Counted from the first letter of the stretch, positions 51,044 through 58,697 are shown. The stretch: DNA of 64,000 nt from Gordonia sp. PP30 (GCF_023100845.1 NZ_CP095864.1:3844001-3908000), one strand, 5' to 3'. Translations and numbers: made by a program. Notes: generated from the sequence alone by a model not told the origin.

Positions 51044-52291
51044 ATGAGCCGTGAATTCGACGTCATCGTCTATGGAGCCACCGGTTTCGTCGGCGAGCTG
51101 ACCGCCCGCTATCTGGCCGAGCAGGCTCCGGGCGGCGCCCGGATCGCGCTGGCCGGCCGCAACGAGACCAAGCTGGCGGCGGTGCGCCGTCGTCTCCCGG
51201 AGCGGGCCGCGGGGTGGCCGCTCGTGGTCGCCGACTCGGATTCGCCCGCCTCGCTCGACGCGATGTGCGCACGCACCCAGGTGGTCTGCACCACCGTCGG
51301 CCCGTACCTGCGCTACGGCGAGAACCTGGTGATCGCGGCCGCGTCGGCGGGCACCGACTACGTCGATCTCACCGGCGAGGTGCCGTTCACCCGGTTCACT
51401 ATCGACAAGGCCGACGAGCTCGCGCAGGGCACCGGCGCCCGGATCGTGAACTCCTGCGGGTTCGACTCGGTGCCCTCCGATCTCGGCGCCTACATGCTCT
51501 ACGAGGCGGTCAAGGAGGCCGGCGCGGGGACGCTCGGCGAGACCACGATGGTGCTCGAATCGTTCCGCGGCGCGGTGTCCGGCGGCACCGTCGACTCGAT
51601 GCGGGTGATCGCCGAACAGGCCCGGGACCCCGAACAGCGCCGCCTGCTGATGAATCCCCGCGCCCTGTCGGCCGGGCCTGGCCGACTCGAGCACGCGGGA
51701 CCGGGCTCCGAACCCAGCGACCTCTCGCCGGTCGACGCCAAGAAGGTGGACCCGTCGCTGAGCGGCACGCTGGCCCCGTTCTTCATGTCGTCGTACAACA
51801 CCCGGGTGGTCCGCCGGTCCAACGCGCTGCTGGACGACGCCTACGGCCCCGGTTTCCGATACCAGGAGACCATGAACGTCGGCCGCCTCCCGGTGCTCTC
51901 CACGCTGACGGCCGGCGCCGTCGCGGTGGGCACCGGAATCGGGCTGGCCGCGCTCAGCTTCCGCCCCACCCGGGCGGTGCTCGACCGCGTCCTGCCCAAG
52001 CCCGGCGAGGGCCCGAGCGAGCGGGCCCGGGAAGCCGGGCACTTCACCACCCAGACCTTCACCCGGACCAGCGACGGACGACGGTTCCGCTCGCAGATGC
52101 GCGCCGAAGGCGATCCCGGCTACAAGGCCACCGCGGTGATGCTCGGTGAGTCCGCCCTGGCGCTCGCCCTGGACCGCGACAAGCTGCCGGACCGCGCCGG
52201 CGCGCTGACCCCGGCCGTCGCGATGGGCGACGTCCTGATCGAGCGTCTGCGGGAGGCGGGCTTCGTCCTCGAGGTCCACGAATTGACGTAG
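51044..52291 (+). CDS. Saccharopine-dehydrogenase-like trans-acting enoyl reductase family protein
   Basis: 415 residues. The Rossmann N-terminus (DVIVYGATGFVGELTARYLA, with AGRNETKLAAV) binds NADP. VNSCGFDSVPSDLGAYML is typical of the family containing M. tuberculosis Rv2953, the trans-acting enoyl reductase of phthiocerol synthesis. A hydrophobic segment lies near 285-305. The substrate is presumably a lipid or polyketide enoyl intermediate; no polyketide synthase is nearby. TAGGGT seven bases before ATG 51044 suggests a leaderless start. A gene fragment abuts the stop codon. Confidence 0.9.
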   Translation: MSREFDVIVYGATGFVGELTARYLAEQAPGGARIALAGRNETKLAAVRRRLPERAAGWPLVVADSDSPASLDAMCARTQVVCTTVGPYLRYGENLVIAAASAGTDYVDLTGEVPFTRFTIDKADELAQGTGARIVNSCGFDSVPSDLGAYMLYEAVKEAGAGTLGETTMVLESFRGAVSGGTVDSMRVIAEQARDPEQRRLLMNPRALSAGPGRLEHAGPGSEPSDLSPVDAKKVDPSLSGTLAPFFMSSYNTRVVRRSNALLDDAYGPGFRYQETMNVGRLPVLSTLTAGAVAVGTGIGLAALSFRPTRAVLDRVLPKPGEGPSERAREAGHFTTQTFTRTSDGRRFRSQMRAEGDPGYKATAVMLGESALALALDRDKLPDRAGALTPAVAMGDVLIERLREAGFVLEVHELT

Positions 52292-52292
52292 C

Positions 52293-52609
52293 GCCTCGCC
52301 GATGCACGACAATGTGCGCGCCCTGCTCTCGGCGACCGCGTCCGGATCGGCCCGTCGGCCGTCCTCGCGACCGCGCTGCACCCGATCGAGGATCATCGGC
52401 TCCGCCGCGAGGGCTACGAGCGCACCGCGCCGATCACGATCGGCGACAACTGCTGGCTGGGCTCCAGCGTGACGGTGGGGGCCGGTGTCACGATCGGCCG
52501 CAACACCGTGGTCGGGGCGGGCAGCGTGGTGGTGCGCGACCTGCCCGATCACGTCGTCGCGGTGGGATCCCCCGCCGTGCCCATCAGGACGCTTTCCGCC
52601 GAGAGCTGA
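52293..52609 (+). pseudogene. 5'-truncated maltose/galactoside O-acetyltransferase-type (hexapeptide-repeat) gene
   Basis: The frame from about 52308 to TGA 52609 encodes ALGDRVRIGPSAVLATALHP, then TAPITIGDNCWLGSSVTVGA, GVTIGRNTVVGAGSVV and VVAVGSPAVPIR. These are left-handed beta-helix repeats with the catalytic His (ALHP), the C-terminal half of this acetyltransferase family. There is no ATG or GTG before the conserved core; the frame is closed by TAG just upstream and begins only 2 bp after the preceding gene. The first ~90 residues are missing. It is most simply a deletion remnant. Confidence 0.85.
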
Positions 52610-52647
52610 TCGCCCGGTGCGTGCGCGGATGGATCGGCGTCGTCGGC

Positions 52648-53310
52648 CTACGCCTGACCGGGTTTCAGGGCGATGAAGAGAGAGTCGAGTTCGGCGCAGA
52701 GGCGGTCGCCGTCGTGCAGGGTGCCCTTGACGAAGAGTTTGCGGCCGTCCCGTTCGGCGACCCAGGTCTTCAGGGTCAGCGGGGTCAGCAGCGGCGTGAG
52801 CGAGCGGTAGTTCACCGTCAGATACGCGGTGCGGCAGAGTCCGAGCACGTGCAGGGCGCCCGCCATGCCGCCGAGGTCGTCGAAGGCGATGGCGACCTGA
52901 CCGCCGTGCGCGACGTTGTTGCCGCCCAGGTGATACGGCCGGAAGGTGATCGTGGCGGTGACACCGTGGGCGCCGCCGTCGATCACCTCGTACGGCGGCA
53001 GGGTGATGTTGCCGCGCGCGGGCAGGTCGATGCGGGTGCCCGAGGGGCTGGTCCACTCGTCGACGAGCATGGTGTCGAGTTTGGCGTTGAAGCCCTTGAG
53101 ATCGTCGATAATCTCGTCGGCCAGTTCGGGGGTCGGGCAGGCGTAGCGGACCTTGTCCATGAAGGTGCGCACCTGCTCGATCAGTTCCCCGTACCGGGGG
53201 CCGCCCCGCTCGGTCGTGATGTCGATCTTCGCGCGGAAACCACCGGCGTGCGGCGATTCCTCCTCGGACTGCGCGGCATGCCAGTTGTCGTCGGCGGGTG
53301 CACCCTTCAT
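52648..53310 (-). CDS. PaaI-family hot-dog thioesterase
   Basis: 220 residues from ATG 53310. TACGTT lies six bases upstream, with no ribosome-binding site (likely leaderless). The hot-dog domain (about 115-215) has HGGQVAIAFDDLGGMAGAL with His135-Gly-Gly and the acidic pair at 144-145, the PaaI-type active site. The N-terminal ~100 residues are an additional alpha-helical region. It hydrolyses an acyl- or aroyl-CoA. It is back-to-back with menB, and DHNA-CoA hydrolysis is a possible role. A standard phenylacetyl or fatty acyl-CoA role is not excluded. Confidence 0.86.
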   Translation of the reverse strand: MKGAPADDNWHAAQSEEESPHAGGFRAKIDITTERGGPRYGELIEQVRTFMDKVRYACPTPELADEIIDDLKGFNAKLDTMLVDEWTSPSGTRIDLPARGNITLPPYEVIDGGAHGVTATITFRPYHLGGNNVAHGGQVAIAFDDLGGMAGALHVLGLCRTAYLTVNYRSLTPLLTPLTLKTWVAERDGRKLFVKGTLHDGDRLCAELDSLFIALKPGQA

Positions 53311-53364
53311 CGAAACAACGTAACCCGGCTGCGACCGAGCGCACACTCGGGGGGCTTCGACAAG

Positions 53365-53516
53365 CTCAGCCGGCGGGAGGACGCTCAGCCGGCAGGAGGA
53401 CGCTCGGCCGGCGGGAGGACGCTCAGCCGGCAGGAGGACGCTCAGCCGACGGGAGGACGCTCGGCCGCCGGAGGACGCCCGGCCGACGGGGAGGTCGCTC
53501 GGCCGACGGGAGGTCG
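53365..53516. repeat. 19-bp minisatellite, 8 copies
   Basis: The unit is CTCAGCCGGCGGGAGGACG with small changes (A/G, CAG/CGG, one 18-mer and one 20-mer). It lies between the divergent thioesterase and menB genes, ending 36 bases before the menB ATG and abutting its promoter. The first unit follows TTCGACAAGCTCAG. Confidence 0.95.
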
Positions 53517-53552
53517 CGGGCCCGCTCTCGGATCCGTAATAGGCTCGGGCTC

Positions 53553-54497
53553 ATGACTTCGCCGTTCGATCCGCAGCAGTGGAAGACCGTCCCCGGCTTC
53601 GCCGACCTCACCGACCTCACCTATCACCGGCACACCGGGGAGGGCCGGGCGAACGGGATCGTCCGGATCGCCTTCGACCGGCCCGAGGTCCGCAACGCGT
53701 TCCGGCCGCACACGGTCGACGAGCTGTACCGCACCCTCGATCACGCACGACGCTCCCCCGACATCGGCACCGTGCTGCTGACCGGCAACGGCCCCAGCCC
53801 GAAGGACGGTGGCTGGGCCTTCTGCAGCGGCGGCGACCAGCGCATCCGCGGGCGCAGCGGCTACCAGTACGCCACCGCGCACGACAGCGATGTCGAGGCC
53901 GCGACCGTCGACTCGGTGGACGAGGCCCGCGCGAAGGCCGAGGGCGGGCGGCTGCACATCCTGGAGGTGCAGCGCCTGATCCGCACCATGCCCAAGGTGG
54001 TGATCGCCGTGGTCAACGGCTGGGCGGCCGGCGGCGGTCATTCGCTGCACGTGGTGTGCGACCTGACCCTCGCCTCCCGCGAACACGCCCGGTTCAAGCA
54101 GACCGACGCCGACGTCGGCAGCTTCGACGCCGGGTACGGCAGCGCCTACCTGGCCAAGCAGGTCGGCCAGAAGTTCGCGCGCGAGATCTTCTTCCTCGGC
54201 GAGGACTACGACGCCGAGACCATGCATGCGATGGGCGCGGTGAACCGCGTCGCCGACCACGCCGAGCTGGAGAACACCGCGATCGACTGGGCGCGGAAGA
54301 TCAACGGCAAGTCGCCGACCGCGCAGCGCATGCTCAAGTTCGCGTTCAATCTCACCGACGACGGCCTGATGGGCCAGCAGGTGTTCGCGGGCGAGGCCAC
54401 CCGCCTGGCGTACATGACCGACGAGGCCGTCGAGGGCCGCGACGCCTTCCTGGAGAAGCGTCCGCCGAACTGGGACGACTATCCGTACTTCTACTGA
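53553..54497 (+). CDS. menB: 1,4-Dihydroxy-2-naphthoyl-CoA synthase
   Basis: 314 residues. TAGGCT lies seven bases before ATG 53553 and suggests a leaderless start. The crotonase fold has the oxyanion and substrate loops AFCSGGDQRIRGRSGYQY and GWAAGGGHSLHVVCDLTLAS, and the conserved SFDAGYGSAYLAKQVGQK segment with the catalytic Asp. The ~300-residue length and the SPF start fit actinobacterial MenB. It converts o-succinylbenzoyl-CoA to DHNA-CoA. A SRPBCC gene follows after 11 bp. menC is not nearby. Confidence 0.96.
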   Translation: MTSPFDPQQWKTVPGFADLTDLTYHRHTGEGRANGIVRIAFDRPEVRNAFRPHTVDELYRTLDHARRSPDIGTVLLTGNGPSPKDGGWAFCSGGDQRIRGRSGYQYATAHDSDVEAATVDSVDEARAKAEGGRLHILEVQRLIRTMPKVVIAVVNGWAAGGGHSLHVVCDLTLASREHARFKQTDADVGSFDAGYGSAYLAKQVGQKFAREIFFLGEDYDAETMHAMGAVNRVADHAELENTAIDWARKINGKSPTAQRMLKFAFNLTDDGLMGQQVFAGEATRLAYMTDEAVEGRDAFLEKRPPNWDDYPYFY

Positions 54498-54508
54498 GAG
54501 GAACGTCC

Positions 54509-55000
54509 GTGCGCCTGCGCGACAATCCCACCGTCGAGGTGACCCGCAGACTCCCCTGCCCTCCCGAGCGGGCCTGGGAGCTGGTGACCGACATCGAACT
54601 CCCGGTCCGCGCCGCCGGCGAGTTGCAGGAAGTGCAGTGGCTCGACGGCGCGTCGTCCGTCGCGGTCGGCGCCCGGTTCGGGGGCCGCAACGCCAACGAC
54701 GACCTCGGCGAGTGGCACACCGTCTCGACGGTCACCGAGGTGGATCCCGGCCGCCGCTGGGTGTGGTCGGTCGGCCCGGAGGCGGCCGAGCCGTGGGCCT
54801 ACTGGGGTTTCGAGGTCGAACCCGCTCGCGACGGCAGTCTGGTCCGGCAGTGGGCCAAGATCGGCGACGGCGAGTCGCCGCTCGCCGGATTCGTCGCACG
54901 GATGCCGGAGAAGGAGGGCCGGATCGTCGAGCAGCGGCTCGGCGTCTGGCGGCACGGCATGGAGTCCAACCTCGATCACCTCGCGGCGCTGTTCGACTGA
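54509..55000 (+). CDS. SRPBCC-family protein (START/Bet v1-like) downstream of menB
   Basis: 163 residues from GTG 54509, with GAGAGGAAC seven bases upstream. The fold signature is a single hydrophobic-pocket domain: VTRRLPCPPERAWELVTDIE at the start and TEVDPGRRWVWSVG in the strands. No catalytic residues are obvious; members bind or cyclise hydrophobic ligands. Co-transcription with menB suggests a possible role with naphthoquinone intermediates, but this is inference. A strong bidirectional terminator follows. Confidence 0.85.
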   Translation: MRLRDNPTVEVTRRLPCPPERAWELVTDIELPVRAAGELQEVQWLDGASSVAVGARFGGRNANDDLGEWHTVSTVTEVDPGRRWVWSVGPEAAEPWAYWGFEVEPARDGSLVRQWAKIGDGESPLAGFVARMPEKEGRIVEQRLGVWRHGMESNLDHLAALFD

Positions 55001-55013
55001 CCGCCGCACCGAA

Positions 55014-55051
55014 GCCAGGCCGCCCCCGCCGGGTGGCGGGGGCGGCCTGGC
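55014..55051. terminator. Bidirectional terminator between SRPBCC and hsp20 operons
   Basis: GCCAGGCCGCCCCCGCC pairs perfectly with GGCGGGGGCGGCCTGGC (17 bp) with a GGGT loop. It serves convergent transcripts. Confidence 0.9.
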
Positions 55052-55059
55052 ACCGGCGA

Positions 55060-55200
55060 TCAGGCGGCGACGGCCGTTGGCGGACCGGCCGGCGCGTGCT
55101 CGTAGGCGTCGTCGTCGAACTCCGCCTCCAGCCTCTGGTCGAGCCAGTCGATAGCATCGACCTCGGCCGGCAGCGACGAGAGCACGACTTCCTCAGGCAC
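55060..55200 (-). CDS. 46-residue acidic protein in the hsp20 operon
   Basis: From GTG 55200 the sequence is VPEEVVLSSLPAEVDAIDWL, then DQRLEAEFDDDAYEHAPAGP, then PTAVAA. About 13 Asp/Glu versus one Arg make it strongly acidic. GAGGAGGTGATC, a very strong ribosome-binding site, overlaps the hsp20 stop codon and ends a few bases before the GTG, so translation of this frame is well supported. No family is recognised. Possible roles as an Hsp20 partner or leader peptide are speculation. Confidence 0.6.
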   Translation of the reverse strand: MPEEVVLSSLPAEVDAIDWLDQRLEAEFDDDAYEHAPAGPPTAVAA

Positions 55201-55213
55201 GACGATCACCTCC

Positions 55214-55669
55214 TCACTCGGCTCCGGCCGCCGCGCTGATCTCACGCGGCGCATCGACGTGGTCGACGGCGATCTTGCGGGGCTTGGCGACCTCGGCGAG
55301 CGGGATCGTCACTGTGAGCACACCGTTGGTGTACTGCGCGCTGATCTTCGCTGGGTCGATCCCCTCTCCAAGGGACAGCTGCCGCCGGTAGACGCCGGAG
55401 AACCGCTCGGTCGCGAGCCACTGGGCGTGCTCGGACTCGGTCATCCGGGCGGTGCGGCGGGCCGAGATGGTGAGCACGCCGTTGTCCACGCTCACGTCGA
55501 TCGAGCCGGGATCGGCGCCGGGCAGATCGGCCGTCAGCAGATAGTGGTCATCGACCTTGCAGAGATCCATCGGCATGAACCGCGGCGCCGACGCCGCGGT
55601 TCCGCGGTCACTGCTCTGCAGGTACCGGCTGAGCGCATCAAGTTCCGTGAACGGATCGAATCGAAGCAC
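55214..55669 (-). CDS. Small heat-shock protein, Hsp20/alpha-crystallin family
   Basis: 151 residues from GTG 55669, chosen because GAGGAGG lies eight bases upstream; GTG 55678 is too close to it. The alpha-crystallin domain (about 40-135) has LTADLPGADPGSIDVSVDNG, then LTISARR, and the GVLTVTIPLAE motif (the G-V-L / L-x-I pair) near the end. Holdase chaperone in the cytoplasm. The C-terminus ends in REISAAAGAE without the classic free I-x-I tail. Heat control is likely, but no HspR or HrcA box was found. A microprotein gene follows. Confidence 0.94.
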   Translation of the reverse strand: MLRFDPFTELDALSRYLQSSDRGTAASAPRFMPMDLCKVDDHYLLTADLPGADPGSIDVSVDNGVLTISARRTARMTESEHAQWLATERFSGVYRRQLSLGEGIDPAKISAQYTNGVLTVTIPLAEVAKPRKIAVDHVDAPREISAAAGAE

Positions 55670-55693
55670 AGTAGACACCTCCTCGAACTGCGA

Positions 55694-55721
55694 GCTGCCT
55701 GACTACTGCTTGCCAGGCAGC
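55694..55721 (-). promoter_or_regulatory. Inverted repeat in the hsp20 leader
   Basis: GCTGCCTG and CAGGCAGC are perfect 8-bp arms 12 bases apart, just upstream of the hsp20 ribosome-binding site. It may be an operator or an RNA hairpin. It does not match the known HAIR or CIRCE sites. Confidence 0.45.
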
Positions 55722-55790
55722 CATCTGATCTGTGCAACAACTATTTTAACCGATTCGGCACGCCCCGCGCCATTACCAATCCGCCGAAAG

Positions 55791-56858
55791 TTATCCCGCC
55801 AGTTCCGCGAGCACCCGCATGGTCTCGACCCGCTCGGCGTGCGTCGGGGCGGCCGGGGAGGCCAGCAGCACCCCGACGCCGGCGCCGCGGAAGGCCTCAA
55901 CGCGTTCGGCGACCACGCTCTTCGGCCCGATCAGGCTCATCGCGCGCACCAGATCGTCGGGCACCGCCGCGGCGGCCTCGTCCTTGCGCCCGTCGAGATA
56001 GAGGTCCTGGATGAGCCGGGCCTCGTCGACGTATCCGTAGCGCTGCACCAGCGCGTTGTAGAAGTTCTTGCCCCGGGCGCCCATGCCGCCGATGTACAGC
56101 GCGGCATGGTGCCGGACGGCCGCCAGCGCGCGGTCGATCTGCTCGGAGTCCTCGGAGATCAGCGCCGAGGCCTGCACGACGATCCGCAGCGGCCCGAGCT
56201 CCGGATCGCGCTTGGCGGCACCGGCCGCGAGCGCGGGACCGAAGGCGGCCTCGACGTAGTCGGGATGGAACAGGAATGGCTGGAACTCCTCGAACAGCTC
56301 CGCGGCCAGCTCGACGTTCTTGGGGCCGATCGCGGCGAGCAGCATCGGGATGCGTTCGCGCACCGGGTGGTTGATGATCTTCAGCGCCTTGCCGAGGCCG
56401 CTGCCGCCGTGCTCCGGGGTGAGCGGCAGGTGGTAGTCCCGGCCGTCGTACTCGAGCCGCTCGCGCCGCCAGACCTTCCGGCAGATCTCGGCGGTCTCGC
56501 GGGCCCGGCCGAGCGGATGGTCGTACTTGACGCCGTGGAAGCCCTCGATCACCTGCGGGCCGGAGGCGCCGATCCCGAGGATCGCGCGGCCCCCGGAGAT
56601 GTAGTCCAGGCCGGCCGCCGTCATGGCGAGATTGGTGGGCGTGCGCGAGAAGAGCGGCAGAATGCCGGACTGCAACTCCATCGAGTCGGTGCGGGCGGCG
56701 ATGTAGCCGAGCTGCGAGACCGCGTCGAAGCTGTACGCCTCGGGGACGGTGACCCGCCGGACGCCGACGGACTCGAAGTCGCGAAGGTGGTCGATGGTCT
56801 CGCGGAAGTCACCCGCGTAGTTGATGGGCATCCCGAGTGTCATCGTCATGGCCCGCAT
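55791..56858 (-). CDS. LLM-class F420-dependent oxidoreductase
   Basis: 355 residues from ATG 56858; ATG 56849 is possible. The luciferase-like TIM barrel has the family pattern TVPEAYSFDAVSQLGYIAA, then LQSGILPLFSRTPTNLAMTA, then GIGASGPQVIEGFHG. These resemble the F420-binding clade close to M. tuberculosis Rv3520c. It would reduce or oxidise an unknown substrate with F420. It is divergent from pit. F420 biosynthesis genes are not in the window. Confidence 0.9.
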   Translation of the reverse strand: MRAMTMTLGMPINYAGDFRETIDHLRDFESVGVRRVTVPEAYSFDAVSQLGYIAARTDSMELQSGILPLFSRTPTNLAMTAAGLDYISGGRAILGIGASGPQVIEGFHGVKYDHPLGRARETAEICRKVWRRERLEYDGRDYHLPLTPEHGGSGLGKALKIINHPVRERIPMLLAAIGPKNVELAAELFEEFQPFLFHPDYVEAAFGPALAAGAAKRDPELGPLRIVVQASALISEDSEQIDRALAAVRHHAALYIGGMGARGKNFYNALVQRYGYVDEARLIQDLYLDGRKDEAAAAVPDDLVRAMSLIGPKSVVAERVEAFRGAGVGVLLASPAAPTHAERVETMRVLAELAG

Positions 56859-56928
56859 TCTGCCACCCGCGGCGAGTGACCCGAGGGAGCGGTCGCCACT
56901 CCCGGAAACCACCGCTGCGCCACCGATA

Positions 56929-56971
56929 GTTCACCGTCCGTTAATTGCCCGTCCGGAGCCGTTCACCCGCG
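56929..56971 (+). promoter_or_regulatory. PhoP/RegX3-type (Pho box) direct repeats upstream of pit
   Basis: Four units of about 11 bp: GTTCACCGTCC, GTTAATTGCCC, GTCCGGAGCC and GTTCACCCGCG. The first and last contain GTTCACC, the core of actinobacterial Pho boxes. They end 138 bases before the pit ATG. Confidence 0.6.
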
Positions 56972-57043
56972 ATCGGAAAACCTTGTCGACCGGAAGGTAA
57001 ACACTTCGTGAACCACCCTGAATCCTCAGGAAACCCCCAGGTC

Positions 57044-57057
57044 AAGACCTTAGTCCC
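57044..57057 (+). promoter_or_regulatory. Degenerate DosR-like half site upstream of pit
   Basis: AAGACCTTAGTCCC matches 11 of 14 positions of the perfect DosR-type palindrome at 22019-22032. It is 52 bases upstream of the pit start. Confidence 0.3.
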
Positions 57058-57109
57058 GGGTTAGCCGAAAATTGACGCATCCGGCCCGCGAGGCCTCATA
57101 GTTGTCGAT

Positions 57110-58336
57110 ATGAGCGCAGAAACTCTGATCCTCGTGCTGCTGATCGTGACAGCACTCGGATTCGACTTCACCAACGGTTTTCACGACACCGGCAATGCCA
57201 TGGCGACGTCGATCGCCACCGGCGCCCTCAAGCCCAAGGTCGCGGTCACCATCGCGGCGATCCTCAACCTGGTCGGCGCATTCCTCTCCGTCGAGGTGGC
57301 CACCACGGTCACCAAGGGCGTGCTGAACCTCCCCTCCAATCCGTCCGAACTCAGCAGCCAGGTCGGCGGTCCGCAGATCGCCCTCACCATCATCTCCGCG
57401 GGCCTGGTCGGCGCCATCATCTGGAACATCCTGACCTGGCTCCTCGGTCTCCCGTCGAGTTCGTCGCACGCCCTGTTCGGCGGCCTCATCGGCTCGGGCC
57501 TCGCCGCCAGCGTCAGCATCAACTGGAACGGCATCGTCGGCAAGGTGATCGTCCCGGCGATCCTCGCCCCGGTCATCGCCTGCATCGTCGCCTCGGTCGG
57601 CACCATGGCGATCTACGCGATCACCAAGAAGATCTCCGAGAGCCGCAAGGAAGCGAACTTCCGCCACGGCCAGATCGCGACGGCCTCGCTCGTCTCGCTC
57701 GCCCACGGCACCGGTGACGCGCAGAAGACGATGGGCGTGATCGCCCTCGGCCTCATCGTGACCGGCCACCTCGATCCCGACATCGCCGACAAGGGCCTGC
57801 CGCTCTGGGTCATCGGCAGCTGCGCCGCCGCCATCGCGCTCGGTACCTACCTCGGCGGCTGGCGCATCATCCGCACCCTGGGCAAGGGCCTGGTCGAGAT
57901 CAGCGCCCCGCAGGGTATGGCCGCCGAGGCGTCGTCGGCCGCGATCATCCTGACCTCGTCGGCCGCCGGCATGGCGCTCTCGACCACCCACGTCGCCACC
58001 GGCTCGATCCTCGGCAGCGGCCTGGGCCGCAAGGGCGCGGAGGTCCGCTGGGGCGTCGCCGGCCGCATGGCCCTCGCCTGGCTCACCACGCTCCCGGCCG
58101 CCGCGGTGGTCGGTGCGGTCTCGTTCTGGATCGCCCACTCGATCGGCGGCGCCGCGGGTGCCATCACGATCTTCGTCATCCTCGCCGCGCTCTCCGGCTG
58201 GATGTGGTGGCGCGCCCAGCAGCAGAAGGTCGACTCCAGCAACGTCAACGCCGAATGGGACGACACCACCAACTCGCCGGTCCCGGCCGCGATCGAGACC
58301 GACGTGGTCGACATCGAGCCCAAGCAGCAGGCCTGA
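57110..58336 (+). CDS. pitA: Low-affinity inorganic phosphate transporter, PiT family
   Basis: 408 residues with about ten membrane segments. The PiT signatures are present: DFTNGFHDTGNAMATSIATG near the N-terminus and a second copy, LAHGTGDAQKTMGVIALGL, in the middle. It takes up metal-phosphate with protons. ATG 57110 has CATAGT upstream and no ribosome-binding site. Pho-box-like repeats upstream suggest control by phosphate. It is followed by a small membrane-protein gene and two DUF3349 genes, the order of M. tuberculosis Rv0545c-Rv0543c. Confidence 0.94.
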   Translation: MSAETLILVLLIVTALGFDFTNGFHDTGNAMATSIATGALKPKVAVTIAAILNLVGAFLSVEVATTVTKGVLNLPSNPSELSSQVGGPQIALTIISAGLVGAIIWNILTWLLGLPSSSSHALFGGLIGSGLAASVSINWNGIVGKVIVPAILAPVIACIVASVGTMAIYAITKKISESRKEANFRHGQIATASLVSLAHGTGDAQKTMGVIALGLIVTGHLDPDIADKGLPLWVIGSCAAAIALGTYLGGWRIIRTLGKGLVEISAPQGMAAEASSAAIILTSSAAGMALSTTHVATGSILGSGLGRKGAEVRWGVAGRMALAWLTTLPAAAVVGAVSFWIAHSIGGAAGAITIFVILAALSGWMWWRAQQQKVDSSNVNAEWDDTTNSPVPAAIETDVVDIEPKQQA

Positions 58337-58363
58337 CCCGGAACCGAAAGGCAGAGAAGAACA

Positions 58364-58666
58364 ATGTTTGGAATCGATTTCGCCGCCATCGGCCAGGCGA
58401 TCGCCCAGGTCCTGGCCGTGGGTCTGGTGCTCGGCGCCGGCCTACCCGCCCTGTTCGCCGTCGGCATGCGCTGCGTCGCCGCGGGTGAGGGCGGCGAGGA
58501 TGCCACCGGCGCCCTCACCGCGCCGAACCCCGCGCTGAAGTACCTCGGGTACCTGCTCTACATCATCGTCGCCGCGGTGATCCTGCTCGGGATCCTCTGG
58601 ATCACCCGGCAGACCATCTACCACCACTTCGACGTGAAGATCTTCCCCGCCGGCGCGTACAAGTAA
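58364..58666 (+). CDS. Small membrane protein downstream of pit
   Basis: 100 residues with two membrane segments (about 12-35 and 60-82). The conserved-looking feature is IGQAIAQVLAVGLVLGAGLP. Counterpart of Rv0544c by position, with no known function. ATG 58364 has GAAAGGCAGAGAAG upstream. It is 27 bp after pit, so it is probably co-transcribed and may associate with the transporter. Confidence 0.82.
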   Translation: MFGIDFAAIGQAIAQVLAVGLVLGAGLPALFAVGMRCVAAGEGGEDATGALTAPNPALKYLGYLLYIIVAAVILLGILWITRQTIYHHFDVKIFPAGAYK

Positions 58667-58697
58667 TCCATCCCGACACGGAAGGCCATCTGACCCC

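Noticed and set aside
49802-53344. An 1180-codon minus-strand frame covering the lipase, reductase and thioesterase genes
   Set aside because: Only its last 380 codons (with a signal peptide and GHSQGG) are a gene; the rest is antisense to the reductase gene and overlaps the thioesterase in another frame.
53365-53516. Possible CRISPR array
   Set aside because: The 19-bp units are contiguous with no spacers, and no cas genes are in the window.
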